Assembly: GCA_963623875.1 (NCBI GenBank)
Contig: CAVFNL010000008.1
Span: 1 to 64,000, forward strand
DNA: 64,000 bases
Direction of reading: 5' to 3'
Source of the DNA: UBA3206 sp963623875
GTDB lineage: Bacteria; Bacillota_I; Bacilli_A; Acholeplasmatales; Anaeroplasmataceae
Shown: piece by piece, positions 35,248 through 43,377 of the stretch
Layout: each line of letters begins with the position of its first letter
How positions within the stretch are numbered: position 1 is the first letter of the stretch
Translations under genes and position numbers: made by a program
Notes under the pieces: model-generated
Database searches by the model: none
Seen by the model: the letters and a program-made list of their open reading frames with translations, nothing else
What the model was told of the DNA's origin: nothing

Positions 35248-35659
35248 TAGTATAAGTGGTAGAGCTGGAGTTTATTATGTACGAACTGAAGCCATGGTAT
35301 TTGGCTTTGGTGTGGATTTAGAAAAAGAATTTACAGATGATGAAATAGATTCACTATATGTTTTAACGCTAGATGATAATAAACCAGTAAGTACTGCGAG
35401 AATTCGTGTTTTAGAGAATGAAAATGCATGTAAGATAGAAAGAGTCGCAACCATAAAATCTTATAGAGGAAAAGGATGCGGAAGAATGACTATATTAGAG
35501 GCTGAGAAATGGATTAAAGAAATGGGATATAACAAAATATTCATTAATTCTAGAGAAGAAGCTTTAGGATTTTATGAAAAACTAGGTTATAAACCGGATT
35601 ATAGTAAAAGAAGTGGCGTAGGACTATTTTCATGCGTTATGACATCAAAAGATATATAG
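35228..35659 (+). CDS. GNAT-family N-acetyltransferase
   Basis: A 143-aa acetyltransferase of the ElaA/YjcF kind. The acetyl-CoA pyrophosphate loop reads SYRGKGCGRMT, and the C-terminal EEALGFYEKLGYKP motif is typical of GNAT enzymes. The acceptor substrate is unknown; amino acids or small thiols would fit the operon (inference). It starts inside the peptidase gene at ATG 35228, with AGAGGTGAT before it. Confidence 0.85.
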   Translation: MRTKRVNSISGRAGVYYVRTEAMVFGFGVDLEKEFTDDEIDSLYVLTLDDNKPVSTARIRVLENENACKIERVATIKSYRGKGCGRMTILEAEKWIKEMGYNKIFINSREEALGFYEKLGYKPDYSKRSGVGLFSCVMTSKDI

Positions 35660-35670
35660 AAGGTGATATT

Positions 35671-36348
35671 GTGAAATTTTTTGTTGAACAAAGGGTATTA
35701 GATTTAGGATTAAAAATTAAATTTGTTCTAATAGAAGATCTAGATAATGAAAGTATTAGTGATGGATATATAGAATTTAGAGAAAATTATTTAAAAAAAC
35801 TTAAAGAAAAATATGAATATTTTAATATTGAAGAAGATGAAATATTAAATGGGTTTGATATAATACATAGAAATGGTGGAATATCAAATAGGAAAAATAT
35901 AAGTGCATCTAAAAATCTTATAAAGATGTTAAAATTAAGAAATGATTTAACAAAAATTAATAAAGTAGTAGATATTTATAATTTAATATCTATAGATTCT
36001 AAATTATGCCTAGGGGCACATGATACTAAAAATGTATCTGGCGATGTCACATTAAAAATATGTGATGGAAGTGAAAACTTTATTCCGGTAGGTGAGGATA
36101 CGCCTCATAAAATAAAGAGTGGGGAATATTCATATTGTGATTCACAGAACGATGTATTATGTAGACTTGAGGTAAGACAAGTAGAAAAGACTAAAGTTAC
36201 AAATCAAACTAAAAATGTATTTTACATTGTTGAAGGGAATATGAATACAAGTGAAGAATTATTAAATGATATAGCTAAAAAAATAATTGATGAAACCACT
36301 AAATATTGTGGTGGCGTAGGAAGGGTAGCTGAGGTGAATATTATATGA
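35671..36348 (+). CDS. B3/4-domain protein (PheRS beta-related)
   Basis: A 225-aa stand-alone B3/4 domain protein (COG3382). This fold occurs in the editing part of phenylalanyl-tRNA synthetase beta. Family signatures are NLISIDSKLCLGAHD, IPVGEDTP and the KVTNQTKNVFYIVEG block. Free-standing members are presumed to hydrolyse mischarged aminoacyl-tRNA or to bind amino-acid esters; activity is unproven. GTG 35671 with AAGGTGAT just upstream is a better start than ATG 35632 inside the previous gene. The 3' end overlaps the next gene by 4 nt. Confidence 0.82.
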   Translation: MKFFVEQRVLDLGLKIKFVLIEDLDNESISDGYIEFRENYLKKLKEKYEYFNIEEDEILNGFDIIHRNGGISNRKNISASKNLIKMLKLRNDLTKINKVVDIYNLISIDSKLCLGAHDTKNVSGDVTLKICDGSENFIPVGEDTPHKIKSGEYSYCDSQNDVLCRLEVRQVEKTKVTNQTKNVFYIVEGNMNTSEELLNDIAKKIIDETTKYCGGVGRVAEVNII

Positions 36349-37481
36349 AAATAGATACACTGTGTTTACATGCGGATAATAATATAAAAGATGAGTGGGG
36401 AACACTCACACAACCTATTTGCCAATCCGCAACTTTTGTTCATAAAGGTGTAGATGTAGATTCATCGTATAGTTATTCTAGAGTATCTAATCCTACAAGA
36501 AGTCATATAGAACTTGTGGTAAATGCGCTAGAAAATGGTAATGGATGTACAGCGTTCTCATCAGGAATGGCCGCAATCACAACTGCATTTTTGTTATTTA
36601 AACCACATGATCATATTATTGTATCTGATGACCTATATGGAGGAGCATTAAGACTTTTTAGAAGTATTTGTATAGAAAATGGTGTTGAATTTAGTTTTGT
36701 TGATACTTCTAATATAGATAATATTAAAAAAGAAATAAAACAAAATACTAAAGCTATATATATTGAAACTCCTACAAATCCTACTATGAAAGTTACAGAT
36801 TTATATGCAGTAGTTGATATATGCAAAAAACATAATATATTATCAATTGTAGATAATACTTTTTTAACGCCATATTACCAACAACCACTAAATATCGGTT
36901 GTGATATTGTCATACATTCAGGAACTAAATACTTAGGTGGACATAATGATGCACTTGCAGGATTTGTTGTCTGTAAGACAAAAGAATTAGATGAAAAAAT
37001 AAAATATCATTCAAAAACAATTGGCGCAAATTTATCCCCCTTTGATGCGTTTTTAATTGAACGTGGAATTAAAACTCTAGCAATTAGAATGGATAGAATT
37101 AATTCAAATGCAAAAAAGATTGCCGAATATCTTACAACCCTAGATAAAGTTAAAAAAGTATATTATGTAGGACTTGAAAATAATAGTGGATACCAGGTAA
37201 ACCTAAAACAATCAAAAGGATTTGGCGGAATGATATCTATTGAAGTAGAATCTCACGAACTTGCGATGAAAATATTAAAGGATGTAAAAATATTTCAATA
37301 TGCAGAATCTCTTGGTGGAGTAGATTCGCTTATTACATATCCTATAAAACAAACACATGCGGATGTGCCAAAAGAAGAAAGAGAAAAAAGAGGAATTAAC
37401 GAAAAATTCCTTCGTATTTCTGTAGGTATTGAAAACGTAGATGATTTAATATTAGATTTAAGGCAGGCTATATATGAGTAA
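36345..37481 (+). CDS. Cys/Met metabolism PLP enzyme (cystathionine gamma-synthase/lyase family)
   Basis: A 378-aa PLP-dependent trans-sulfuration enzyme. The PLP lysine is Lys195 in HSGTKYLGGHND. YSYSRVSNPT, the SSGMAAI cofactor loop and the ETPTNPT block follow the family. Whether it is MetB (synthase), MetC/CGL (lyase) or a methionine gamma-lyase cannot be decided from these motifs. Coupling with PatB downstream suggests sulfur amino acid turnover. It overlaps its neighbours by 4 and 8 nt. Confidence 0.9.
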   Translation: MKIDTLCLHADNNIKDEWGTLTQPICQSATFVHKGVDVDSSYSYSRVSNPTRSHIELVVNALENGNGCTAFSSGMAAITTAFLLFKPHDHIIVSDDLYGGALRLFRSICIENGVEFSFVDTSNIDNIKKEIKQNTKAIYIETPTNPTMKVTDLYAVVDICKKHNILSIVDNTFLTPYYQQPLNIGCDIVIHSGTKYLGGHNDALAGFVVCKTKELDEKIKYHSKTIGANLSPFDAFLIERGIKTLAIRMDRINSNAKKIAEYLTTLDKVKKVYYVGLENNSGYQVNLKQSKGFGGMISIEVESHELAMKILKDVKIFQYAESLGGVDSLITYPIKQTHADVPKEEREKRGINEKFLRISVGIENVDDLILDLRQAIYE

Positions 37482-38643
37482 ATATAATTTTGATGAAGTA
37501 ATTGATAGAAAGAATACATTTAGTCTTAAATGGGACATAAAAAGAGGAAGACCTGAAGATGCCTTACCATTTTGGGTTGCGGATATGGATTTTAAACTTC
37601 CAAATGAAATATTAAATGATATGAGTGAATTTATTCGTGGTGGCATTTTTGGTTATAGTGAACCTACAACTAAATACTTTGATGCTCTAGAGGCTTGGTA
37701 TAGGAGAAGATATGGCGCAAAAATTGAAAGAGATTTAGTAACTCTAACACCAGGTGTAGTATTCTCTTTATCTACACTTATAAGAATTCTTACAAACCCT
37801 TCAGATAGTGTTCTAATTCTATCACCTGTTTATTATCCTTTTAAAGAATCTGTTGTAGATAACAACAGAAAAATTGTAGAATCTGATTTAGTATTTAATG
37901 GTGTTAAATACGAAATAGATTTTTCAGATTTTGAAAACAAAATAATAGAAAATGATGTAAAACTTTTTATTTTATGTAATCCACATAACCCAGTAGGACG
38001 TGTTTGGACTTTAAATGAATTAGAAAAATTAAATGAAATATGTCAAAAACATAATGTTTTCATTATATCTGATGAAATACATCAAGATTTTGTATATGAA
38101 GATAATAAATTTCATACAATGCTAAATATATGTGATAAAAACTTTGTTGTAGTATCAAGTGCTTCAAAAAGTTTTAATATACCTGGACTTCAATTAGGAT
38201 ATACTATATTTGATGATAGAAGTTTAAAACAAAAATTCAAAAAAGAATTAGATAAAATAGGATATTCTCAAGTATCGGTTTTAGGGCTTGTCGCATCTTG
38301 TAGTGCATATAATAATGGAGAAGAATGGCTTAGTGAGGTTAAAGATTACATTTGGGGAAATATTTTATTTGTAATAGATTTTTTCAAAAAGAATATGCCT
38401 AAAGTAAAAGTTTTAAGACCTGAAGGAACATACCTTGTATGGCTTGATTTTAATGATGTTACTAAAGATTATAAAAAAATATCAGATATAATATTAAATA
38501 AAGCATTAGTTTGGCTTGATGATGGCTATATATTTGGTAAAAGTGGTGAAGGCTTTGAGCGAATTAACGTCGCAACTAGAAGAGATTATTTAAAGCAAGC
38601 GCTAGAAAGAATAGTAGAAGCATTCAACCAACTTAAATTATAA
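37474..38643 (+). CDS. patB: PatB/MalY-type PLP C-S lyase (cystathionine beta-lyase)
   Basis: A 389-aa fold-type I aminotransferase-like C-S lyase. The family hallmark FWVADMDF lies near residue 29, followed by NPHNPVGR and the PLP lysine Lys232 in SASKSFNIPG. It releases pyruvate, ammonia and a thiol from cystathionine or S-alkyl cysteines. A second paralogue lies at 49954. It overlaps the upstream trans-sulfuration gene by 8 nt, so both are made together. A HAD phosphatase follows after 36 nt. Confidence 0.9.
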   Translation: MSKYNFDEVIDRKNTFSLKWDIKRGRPEDALPFWVADMDFKLPNEILNDMSEFIRGGIFGYSEPTTKYFDALEAWYRRRYGAKIERDLVTLTPGVVFSLSTLIRILTNPSDSVLILSPVYYPFKESVVDNNRKIVESDLVFNGVKYEIDFSDFENKIIENDVKLFILCNPHNPVGRVWTLNELEKLNEICQKHNVFIISDEIHQDFVYEDNKFHTMLNICDKNFVVVSSASKSFNIPGLQLGYTIFDDRSLKQKFKKELDKIGYSQVSVLGLVASCSAYNNGEEWLSEVKDYIWGNILFVIDFFKKNMPKVKVLRPEGTYLVWLDFNDVTKDYKKISDIILNKALVWLDDGYIFGKSGEGFERINVATRRDYLKQALERIVEAFNQLKL

Positions 38644-38679
38644 ATAAATATGTTATATAATAAGGTGGAGGTTTTATAT

Positions 38680-39318
38680 ATGAAATATAAAATGATAATA
38701 TTTGATCTTGATGGTACACTTTTAAATACCTTAGAAGATCTTAAATCTGCCTTAAACTTCGCACTTAAAGAAGTAGGATTGAAAGAGCGTTCTTTAGAAG
38801 AAGTTAGAACATTTGTCGGAAATGGGATTAAAAATCTATGCATAAAAGGTTCGAATAATTATAAGAGCGATGAAGTGTATTTAAAGTTTAGAGAATATTA
38901 TAATTGTCATTATGCAGACAAAAGCGTTGTGTACGATGGTATCAATGAACTTTTAGCATATTTAAAAAACTATAAGTTAGGAATTATTTCTAATAAGAAG
39001 GATGATGCGGTAAAAAAAATAGTTGATGTTTATTTTAAAAATATATTTTACTTTACCTTAGGTGAAACAGATGGAATTAAAAAGAAACCATCACCTGATA
39101 TGATGAATTATGTATTAAATAAATATCATTTAAAAAAAGAAGAAGTATTATATATAGGAGACTCTGATGTAGATATAGCATTTGCAAAGGCTTCTTCGTG
39201 CGATTATATTATTGTGGACTATGGATTTAGAGGAAGAGAAGAACTTATTGAGTTAAATCCAAAAGTTATTGTATCTTCTCCATTAGATATTATTCGATAT
39301 ATTGATATGAACAATTAA
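38680..39318 (+). CDS. HAD phosphatase, phosphoglycolate-phosphatase-like
   Basis: A 212-aa HAD hydrolase of the Gph/PpaX kind: IIFDLDGTLLNTLEDL (motif I), LGIISNKKD (motif II), KKKPSPDM (motif III lysine) and YIGDSDVDI (motif IV), with a helical C1 cap. It removes phosphate from a small molecule; phosphoglycolate or pyrophosphate are the usual substrates of relatives. ATG 38680 follows GGTGGAGG. It ends in a terminator hairpin and is the last gene of the operon. Confidence 0.85.
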   Translation: MKYKMIIFDLDGTLLNTLEDLKSALNFALKEVGLKERSLEEVRTFVGNGIKNLCIKGSNNYKSDEVYLKFREYYNCHYADKSVVYDGINELLAYLKNYKLGIISNKKDDAVKKIVDVYFKNIFYFTLGETDGIKKKPSPDMMNYVLNKYHLKKEEVLYIGDSDVDIAFAKASSCDYIIVDYGFRGREELIELNPKVIVSSPLDIIRYIDMNN

Positions 39319-39340
39319 GCACATGATTGTGCTTTTTTTG
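39318..39340 (+). terminator. terminator of the peptidase-PatB operon
   Basis: AGCACA (39318-39323) pairs with TGTGCT (39328-39333) around TGAT, then seven T. Confidence 0.88.
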
Positions 39341-39403
39341 TTTTATAAGGTACTTAAAATTAAATAGATAAAGTGATAAAATGAAATAATCATGGAGAAG
39401 AAT

Positions 39404-40357
39404 ATGAAAATTATAGAGAAAATAAAAAAAATCACTTATGAAAAAAAATTTATATATTTAATATTATTTTCAACTTATTCAAATCTATTAGTAGTTTTAG
39501 TAAAGTTCCTTTTTGCTTATATCTACAGAAATAGTGGTGGTGGTTTCTTTTTAATTTCAGGAATGGTAAATATATGCATACTTTTATCTAAAATGCTATC
39601 TAACAAATCACTTAAAAATCCATCAAAATTTAAAATATACAATTTCTTTATAGGACTTTTAATAATAATTTCTGGATGTGCATATGCTATATATATGGGA
39701 AGACTTTTAATGTTTGATACAATGCATATTGATTTTCCACAATGGCTATCTGTTATATGGGCCAGCATAGCTTTCATTGAAATTATATTTGGTGTTCGTG
39801 GACTTTTTGCTGTAAGAGGTAAAGGTCATGTCTTTAGAAATGGTCAAATCATAAATTTAGGTATTTCGCTTTACGCCATAGTACTTACACAAGTTATGAT
39901 ATTATCTGCTTCAATGGATACAAAAATGGCTAATTATTATGATGCGATATTAGGGATTACTATGGGAAGTATAAATATTCTTTTAGGTATATTTATATGG
40001 TTTTCACCAAATATTTCTTTGATTGATAAATTACATAATGAATACGAAGCAGTATCAAATCCTATAGAAGATGATAATATTAATATCATTTTAGTTTCAA
40101 GCAAAATTTATGGAAACATTATATACATAGCTTATAATGATGGAAATAAAATAAGTGGTGATATTGTAAGAGAATATAAAAAAGTTAGAAGCTTCAAATG
40201 GTATATTTTAATTCCTTTTATAATTTTTATAGTAGTTCTTATAATTCCCTATCTTCTAGGCGCTATAGTCTTTTATTTTTATTCATCAAAAGCTGTGTCA
40301 ATTCTTGATAGAAAAATGGAATCTTTAGGATATAAAAAAATAAGGAATCATAAGTAA
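39404..40357 (+). CDS. hypothetical 7-TM membrane protein
   Basis: A 317-aa membrane protein not assigned to a family. By eye six helices lie in residues 20-215: FLISGMVNICILL, FFIGLLIIISGCAYAIYMG, LSVIWASIAFIEIIFG, ISLYAIVLTQVMIL and ILLGIFIWF, plus the first at about 18-40. A soluble stretch of about 70 residues follows, and one last helix near 275-300. No transporter or sensor motif is visible. ATG 39404 has GGAGAAG upstream; an ATG 12 nt earlier overlaps it. TAAAAT at 39375-39380 may be the -10. Confidence 0.65.
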   Translation: MKIIEKIKKITYEKKFIYLILFSTYSNLLVVLVKFLFAYIYRNSGGGFFLISGMVNICILLSKMLSNKSLKNPSKFKIYNFFIGLLIIISGCAYAIYMGRLLMFDTMHIDFPQWLSVIWASIAFIEIIFGVRGLFAVRGKGHVFRNGQIINLGISLYAIVLTQVMILSASMDTKMANYYDAILGITMGSINILLGIFIWFSPNISLIDKLHNEYEAVSNPIEDDNINIILVSSKIYGNIIYIAYNDGNKISGDIVREYKKVRSFKWYILIPFIIFIVVLIIPYLLGAIVFYFYSSKAVSILDRKMESLGYKKIRNHK

Positions 40358-40372
40358 GATTCCTTGTTTTTG
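40342..40372 (+). terminator. terminator overlapping the end of the membrane protein gene
   Basis: AAGGAATC (40342-40349) pairs with GATTCCTT (40358-40365), with the stop codon in the loop, followed by GTTTTTG. It stands between convergent genes. Confidence 0.75.
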
Positions 40373-40861
40373 TTATTTAGTGTTATTTTTTAATCTTGTA
40401 ACGACTTCATTAATTATTTCTTTTGGAACGTATGGCGTAATATCAAGATCGAACGCAACAAGTTCTTTTATTGATGATGAAGAGACAAATTGTGTCCTAG
40501 TGGAAGGGAATAGAAGAATTGTTTCAATGGATTGATCTATATCTTTATTGAACTGGTATAGATTGAATTCGGCTTCATAGTCCATATAATTTCTAAGTCC
40601 TCTAATCATAGATGAAATATTGTTTTCTTTGCAATACTTTACAGTTAAATCTTTTGATTTTGAAACTTTAACATTTTTAAATTTATTACAAACTTTTTTA
40701 ATCATTTCAACTCTTTCGTCAGGAGTAAATGTAGATTTCTTATTTATGTTATAAGAAACCAGTACGTGTACTTCATCAAATTGACGTGAAGCTCGCTCTA
40801 TAATATCTAAATGGCCATTTGAAATGGGATCAAATGATCCTGGATAACAAACTTTTCTCAT
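40373..40861 (-). CDS. coaD: phosphopantetheine adenylyltransferase
   Basis: A 162-aa nucleotidyltransferase of coenzyme A synthesis: 4'-phosphopantetheine plus ATP gives dephospho-CoA. Hallmarks are YPGSFDPISNGHLDII (T/HxGH motif with NGH), SMIRGLRNYMDYEAEF and SSSSIKEL. On the minus strand AGAGGTG lies before ATG 40861; the longer frame starts in the SD region. It is monocistronic and convergent with the membrane protein gene. Confidence 0.95.
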   Translation of the reverse strand: MRKVCYPGSFDPISNGHLDIIERASRQFDEVHVLVSYNINKKSTFTPDERVEMIKKVCNKFKNVKVSKSKDLTVKYCKENNISSMIRGLRNYMDYEAEFNLYQFNKDIDQSIETILLFPSTRTQFVSSSSIKELVAFDLDITPYVPKEIINEVVTRLKNNTK

Positions 40862-41174
40862 GAAAACACCTCTTAATGCAAACATATTATAATATAAACA
40901 ATATATTTTATCAAATTTATTTATCTAATTGATGTAGAGATTAAATTGAATATAGACTTGAAGTTTGGAATAAGATAAAGATTTTTTAAATAAATGGTAT
41001 TTAATGCCAATTTAAAAATGTATATGAGTAAACTTTCTCAAATTAGACAGAATATATGTGTAGATTTTATGCCTTATCTAGAATTTGAAATGCTTAAAAG
41101 TTAATAATCATATGAGAGTTTTGGTGTAAATAATGTTTTGTTTATTAAATTGAAGAATATATTTAAAAATGGTA
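40862..41174. other. gene-free AT-rich stretch before the nusA operon
   Basis: No supportable ORF or RNA gene. One weak hairpin is present: TTTAAAT...ATTTAAA with an inner GGTATT/AATGCC, around 40984-41016. The right edge meets the rimP promoter. The first bases hold the coaD ribosome-binding site and presumably its promoter. Confidence 0.5.
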
Positions 41175-41203
41175 TTGCTTTTTTCAAAAAAACAAATTAT
41201 AAT
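41175..41203 (+). promoter_or_regulatory. rimP-nusA-infB operon promoter
   Basis: TTGCTT (41175-41180), 17 nt, TATAAT (41198-41203). The transcript should start near 41210, a few bases before the leader hairpin. Confidence 0.65.
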
Positions 41204-41216
41204 TATAAAGAATTAT

Positions 41217-41249
41217 GGTGAGTGAGGAACTCACCTTTTAATTACTTTT
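41217..41249 (+). promoter_or_regulatory. rimP leader hairpin (terminator-like)
   Basis: GGTGAGT (41217-41223) pairs with ACTCACC (41229-41235), then TTTTAATTACTTTT. This GC-rich hairpin sits at the very 5' end of the transcript, 27 nt before rimP. Similar hairpins stand before rimP/ylxS in many Bacillota. Attenuation controlled by NusA is a plausible role (inference). Confidence 0.6.
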
Positions 41250-41261
41250 AAGGAGGACATT

Positions 41262-41708
41262 ATGGATCTAGAAAAAGTAAGAGAAATATTAAATCCCTAT
41301 GTAGAAGAACATGATCTAATTTTGTATGATATAAAATTTGTCAAAGAATATGGGTATAGTGTGCTACAAGTATTTTTAGATAAAAAAGGTGGTATAGACA
41401 CTGATACGCTAGGACTTGCGAATGAGTATTTATCTGAAAAATTAGATTCAATTGATTCTGATATGCCTGAATATATGCTAGAAGTATCATCTCCTGGTGC
41501 TGAGCGTGAATTAAGAAATTGTGATGAAATTAATGATTCTATTGGAGAATATGTTTATGTTAAGACATCTGATGCAATATATGAAGGGTATCTTAATTCA
41601 TTTGATGGTGATATAATAAATTTGAGCATTAATGTTAAAGGTAGAATTAAAAAAGTTGATATTAATTATACTGATATAAAACTAATTAGATTATCTGTAA
41701 AAATTTGA
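41262..41708 (+). CDS. rimP: ribosome maturation factor RimP
   Basis: RimP (148 aa) is required for 30S subunit maturation. Visible family blocks are EEHDLILYDIKFVKEYG and the VSSPGAERELRN segment, with a C-terminal SH3-like barrel. AAGGAGG precedes ATG 41262. It is the first gene of the transcription/translation operon running to rbfA, 13 nt before nusA. Confidence 0.93.
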   Translation: MDLEKVREILNPYVEEHDLILYDIKFVKEYGYSVLQVFLDKKGGIDTDTLGLANEYLSEKLDSIDSDMPEYMLEVSSPGAERELRNCDEINDSIGEYVYVKTSDAIYEGYLNSFDGDIINLSINVKGRIKKVDINYTDIKLIRLSVKI

Positions 41709-41721
41709 GGAGGAAAATATA

Positions 41722-42822
41722 ATGGTATCTAAGGAATTTTTTAAACAAATTGAAGCTTATGCTGAATCAAAACAACTAGATATTGAAACAGTGTTAGAAA
41801 GTTTTAAAACATCTATTGTAAAGGCAACTGAAAAGGAAACTAAGAAAACTGCAAAAGTTGAATTCAATCCTAGCAAAAATGAAATTTTAGTTTATACATT
41901 GGAAAAAGTAGTTGAGGAATACTCACAACCTTCAGAAGATGAAGATGAAGAAGAAATGATTACAGAAATTCTTCTTGAAGATGCGAAGAAAGTAAAATCA
42001 AATGCTAAGGTTGGAGATATTATTCAAACTTTAGTTGATCCAAAATTATTTTCAAGACAAACAACAAGAGCGGCTAAATCTACATTTGGATCAGATATTA
42101 AGGGTGTAGAACGTACTAAAGCCTATGAACATTTCTTAATGTTCCAAGATGAAATGATTACAGCTACAATAACTGGAGTTAATGAAAAGTTTTTAATTCT
42201 TGATATGGGACAACAAACTTCAACAATTTTACCTAAGTCTGAATTACTTGAACATGATGATTTCAATGTAGGAGATAAGATTAAGGTTTATGTTAAAAAG
42301 GTTGAACAAGGAACTAAGGGACCAAAAATTGTAGTATCACGTTCTGATAAAAATCTTGTTATTAGACTTCTTGAAAATTCTATTTCTGAAATTAAGGATG
42401 GAATTGTTGAAATCAAAGGTATTGCACGTGATGCTGGAGATAGATGTAAGATTGCAATTTATTCTAATGATCCACAAGTTGATGCACTAGGAGCTTGCGT
42501 TGGTACTGGTGGAGAAAGAATTAAAGAAGTAGTTAATGCCCTTGGTGGAGAAAAGATTGATTTATACAAGTGGAGTGATGTAAATGAAGAATTAATCGCA
42601 AATTCACTTCAACCTGCTAAAGTTACTAAGGTATTAAACATTGATGTTAAAAATAAATCAGCACTTGCGATTGTACCAGATGACCAATTAAGTCTCGCTA
42701 TTGGTAAAGCTGGACAAAATGTTAGACTTGCCGTTATGTCATCAGGATGGAAGATTGATATCAAACCATCAAAAGAAGCATTTGATGAACATCTTTTAGA
42801 TGAATTTATTTTTAATAAGTAA
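41722..42822 (+). CDS. nusA: transcription termination/antitermination factor NusA
   Basis: NusA (366 aa, the short Gram-positive form without the C-terminal acidic repeats). It has an RNA-polymerase-binding N-terminal domain, an S1 domain at about 135-200 (ITATITGVNEKFLILDMG), then two KH domains with GTGGERIKEV and AIGKAGQNVRLA. The N-terminal domain carries an acidic insertion, SEDEDEEEM near 74-82. It modulates pausing, termination and, with its leader hairpin, possibly its own operon. GAGGAGG precedes the ATG. Confidence 0.96.
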   Translation: MVSKEFFKQIEAYAESKQLDIETVLESFKTSIVKATEKETKKTAKVEFNPSKNEILVYTLEKVVEEYSQPSEDEDEEEMITEILLEDAKKVKSNAKVGDIIQTLVDPKLFSRQTTRAAKSTFGSDIKGVERTKAYEHFLMFQDEMITATITGVNEKFLILDMGQQTSTILPKSELLEHDDFNVGDKIKVYVKKVEQGTKGPKIVVSRSDKNLVIRLLENSISEIKDGIVEIKGIARDAGDRCKIAIYSNDPQVDALGACVGTGGERIKEVVNALGGEKIDLYKWSDVNEELIANSLQPAKVTKVLNIDVKNKSALAIVPDDQLSLAIGKAGQNVRLAVMSSGWKIDIKPSKEAFDEHLLDEFIFNK

Positions 42823-42824
42823 TT

Positions 42825-43091
42825 ATGAAGACATTTAAAAAAGTCTTAAGAACTTGCGTTATTTCTCATGAACAATGTGAGAAAAAAGATCTTTTAAGAG
42901 TTGTTAGAACTCCCGAAGGTATGGTTGTTGTAGATTTAAAAGGAAAGGCTAATGGAAGAGGTGCTTATCTTAAAAAAGATAAGGATATTATTCTAAAAGC
43001 TAAAGACAATAAGGCTTTAGAAAAAAAACTTGAAGTAAAAATTCCTGATGAAATTTATGATGAACTATTAGGGTTAGTTGATGGACAATAG
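42825..43091 (+). CDS. ylxR: YlxR (RnpM) family protein
   Basis: An 88-aa YlxR/DUF448 RNA-binding protein. The signature RTCVISHEQCEKKDLLRVVRT and GRGAYLKKD are present. Relatives (RnpM) bind and modulate RNase P RNA. It starts two bases after the nusA stop and overlaps ylxQ by 11 nt, as usual for this operon. Confidence 0.92.
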   Translation: MKTFKKVLRTCVISHEQCEKKDLLRVVRTPEGMVVVDLKGKANGRGAYLKKDKDIILKAKDNKALEKKLEVKIPDEIYDELLGLVDGQ

Positions 43092-43368
43092 ATTAAAGAC
43101 ATTAGGCCTTGCGGCAAGGGCAAAAAAAGTAGTTTATGGCGAGGAATTAGTGCTTGAAAATGTACGTAAAAATAGATGCTACCTAATTTTACAAGCTAGA
43201 GATTGTGGATCTGTTTCTTTTAAAAACGTACATGACAAAGCAAAGTATTATAATGTAGATATTATTGATACCTTCACATCAGAAGAACTTAGCAATGCTG
43301 TCGGTTTAGAAAACAAAAAGGTTATAGGGATTCTTGATGAAGGTTTTTCAAAAAATTTAAAGAAATAA
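43081..43368 (+). CDS. ylxQ: L7Ae-family RNA-binding protein YlxQ
   Basis: A 95-aa L7Ae/L30e-fold protein of the nusA-infB operon. It shows TLGLAARAKKVVYGEELVLENV and, at the end, NAVGLENKKVIGILDEGFSK. It is presumed to bind kink-turn RNA. ATG 43081 lies inside ylxR and follows AGGG; a TTG codon just before it is the only alternative. infB follows after 9 nt. Confidence 0.9.
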   Translation: MDNRLKTLGLAARAKKVVYGEELVLENVRKNRCYLILQARDCGSVSFKNVHDKAKYYNVDIIDTFTSEELSNAVGLENKKVIGILDEGFSKNLKK

Positions 43369-43377
43369 GGTGAGATT

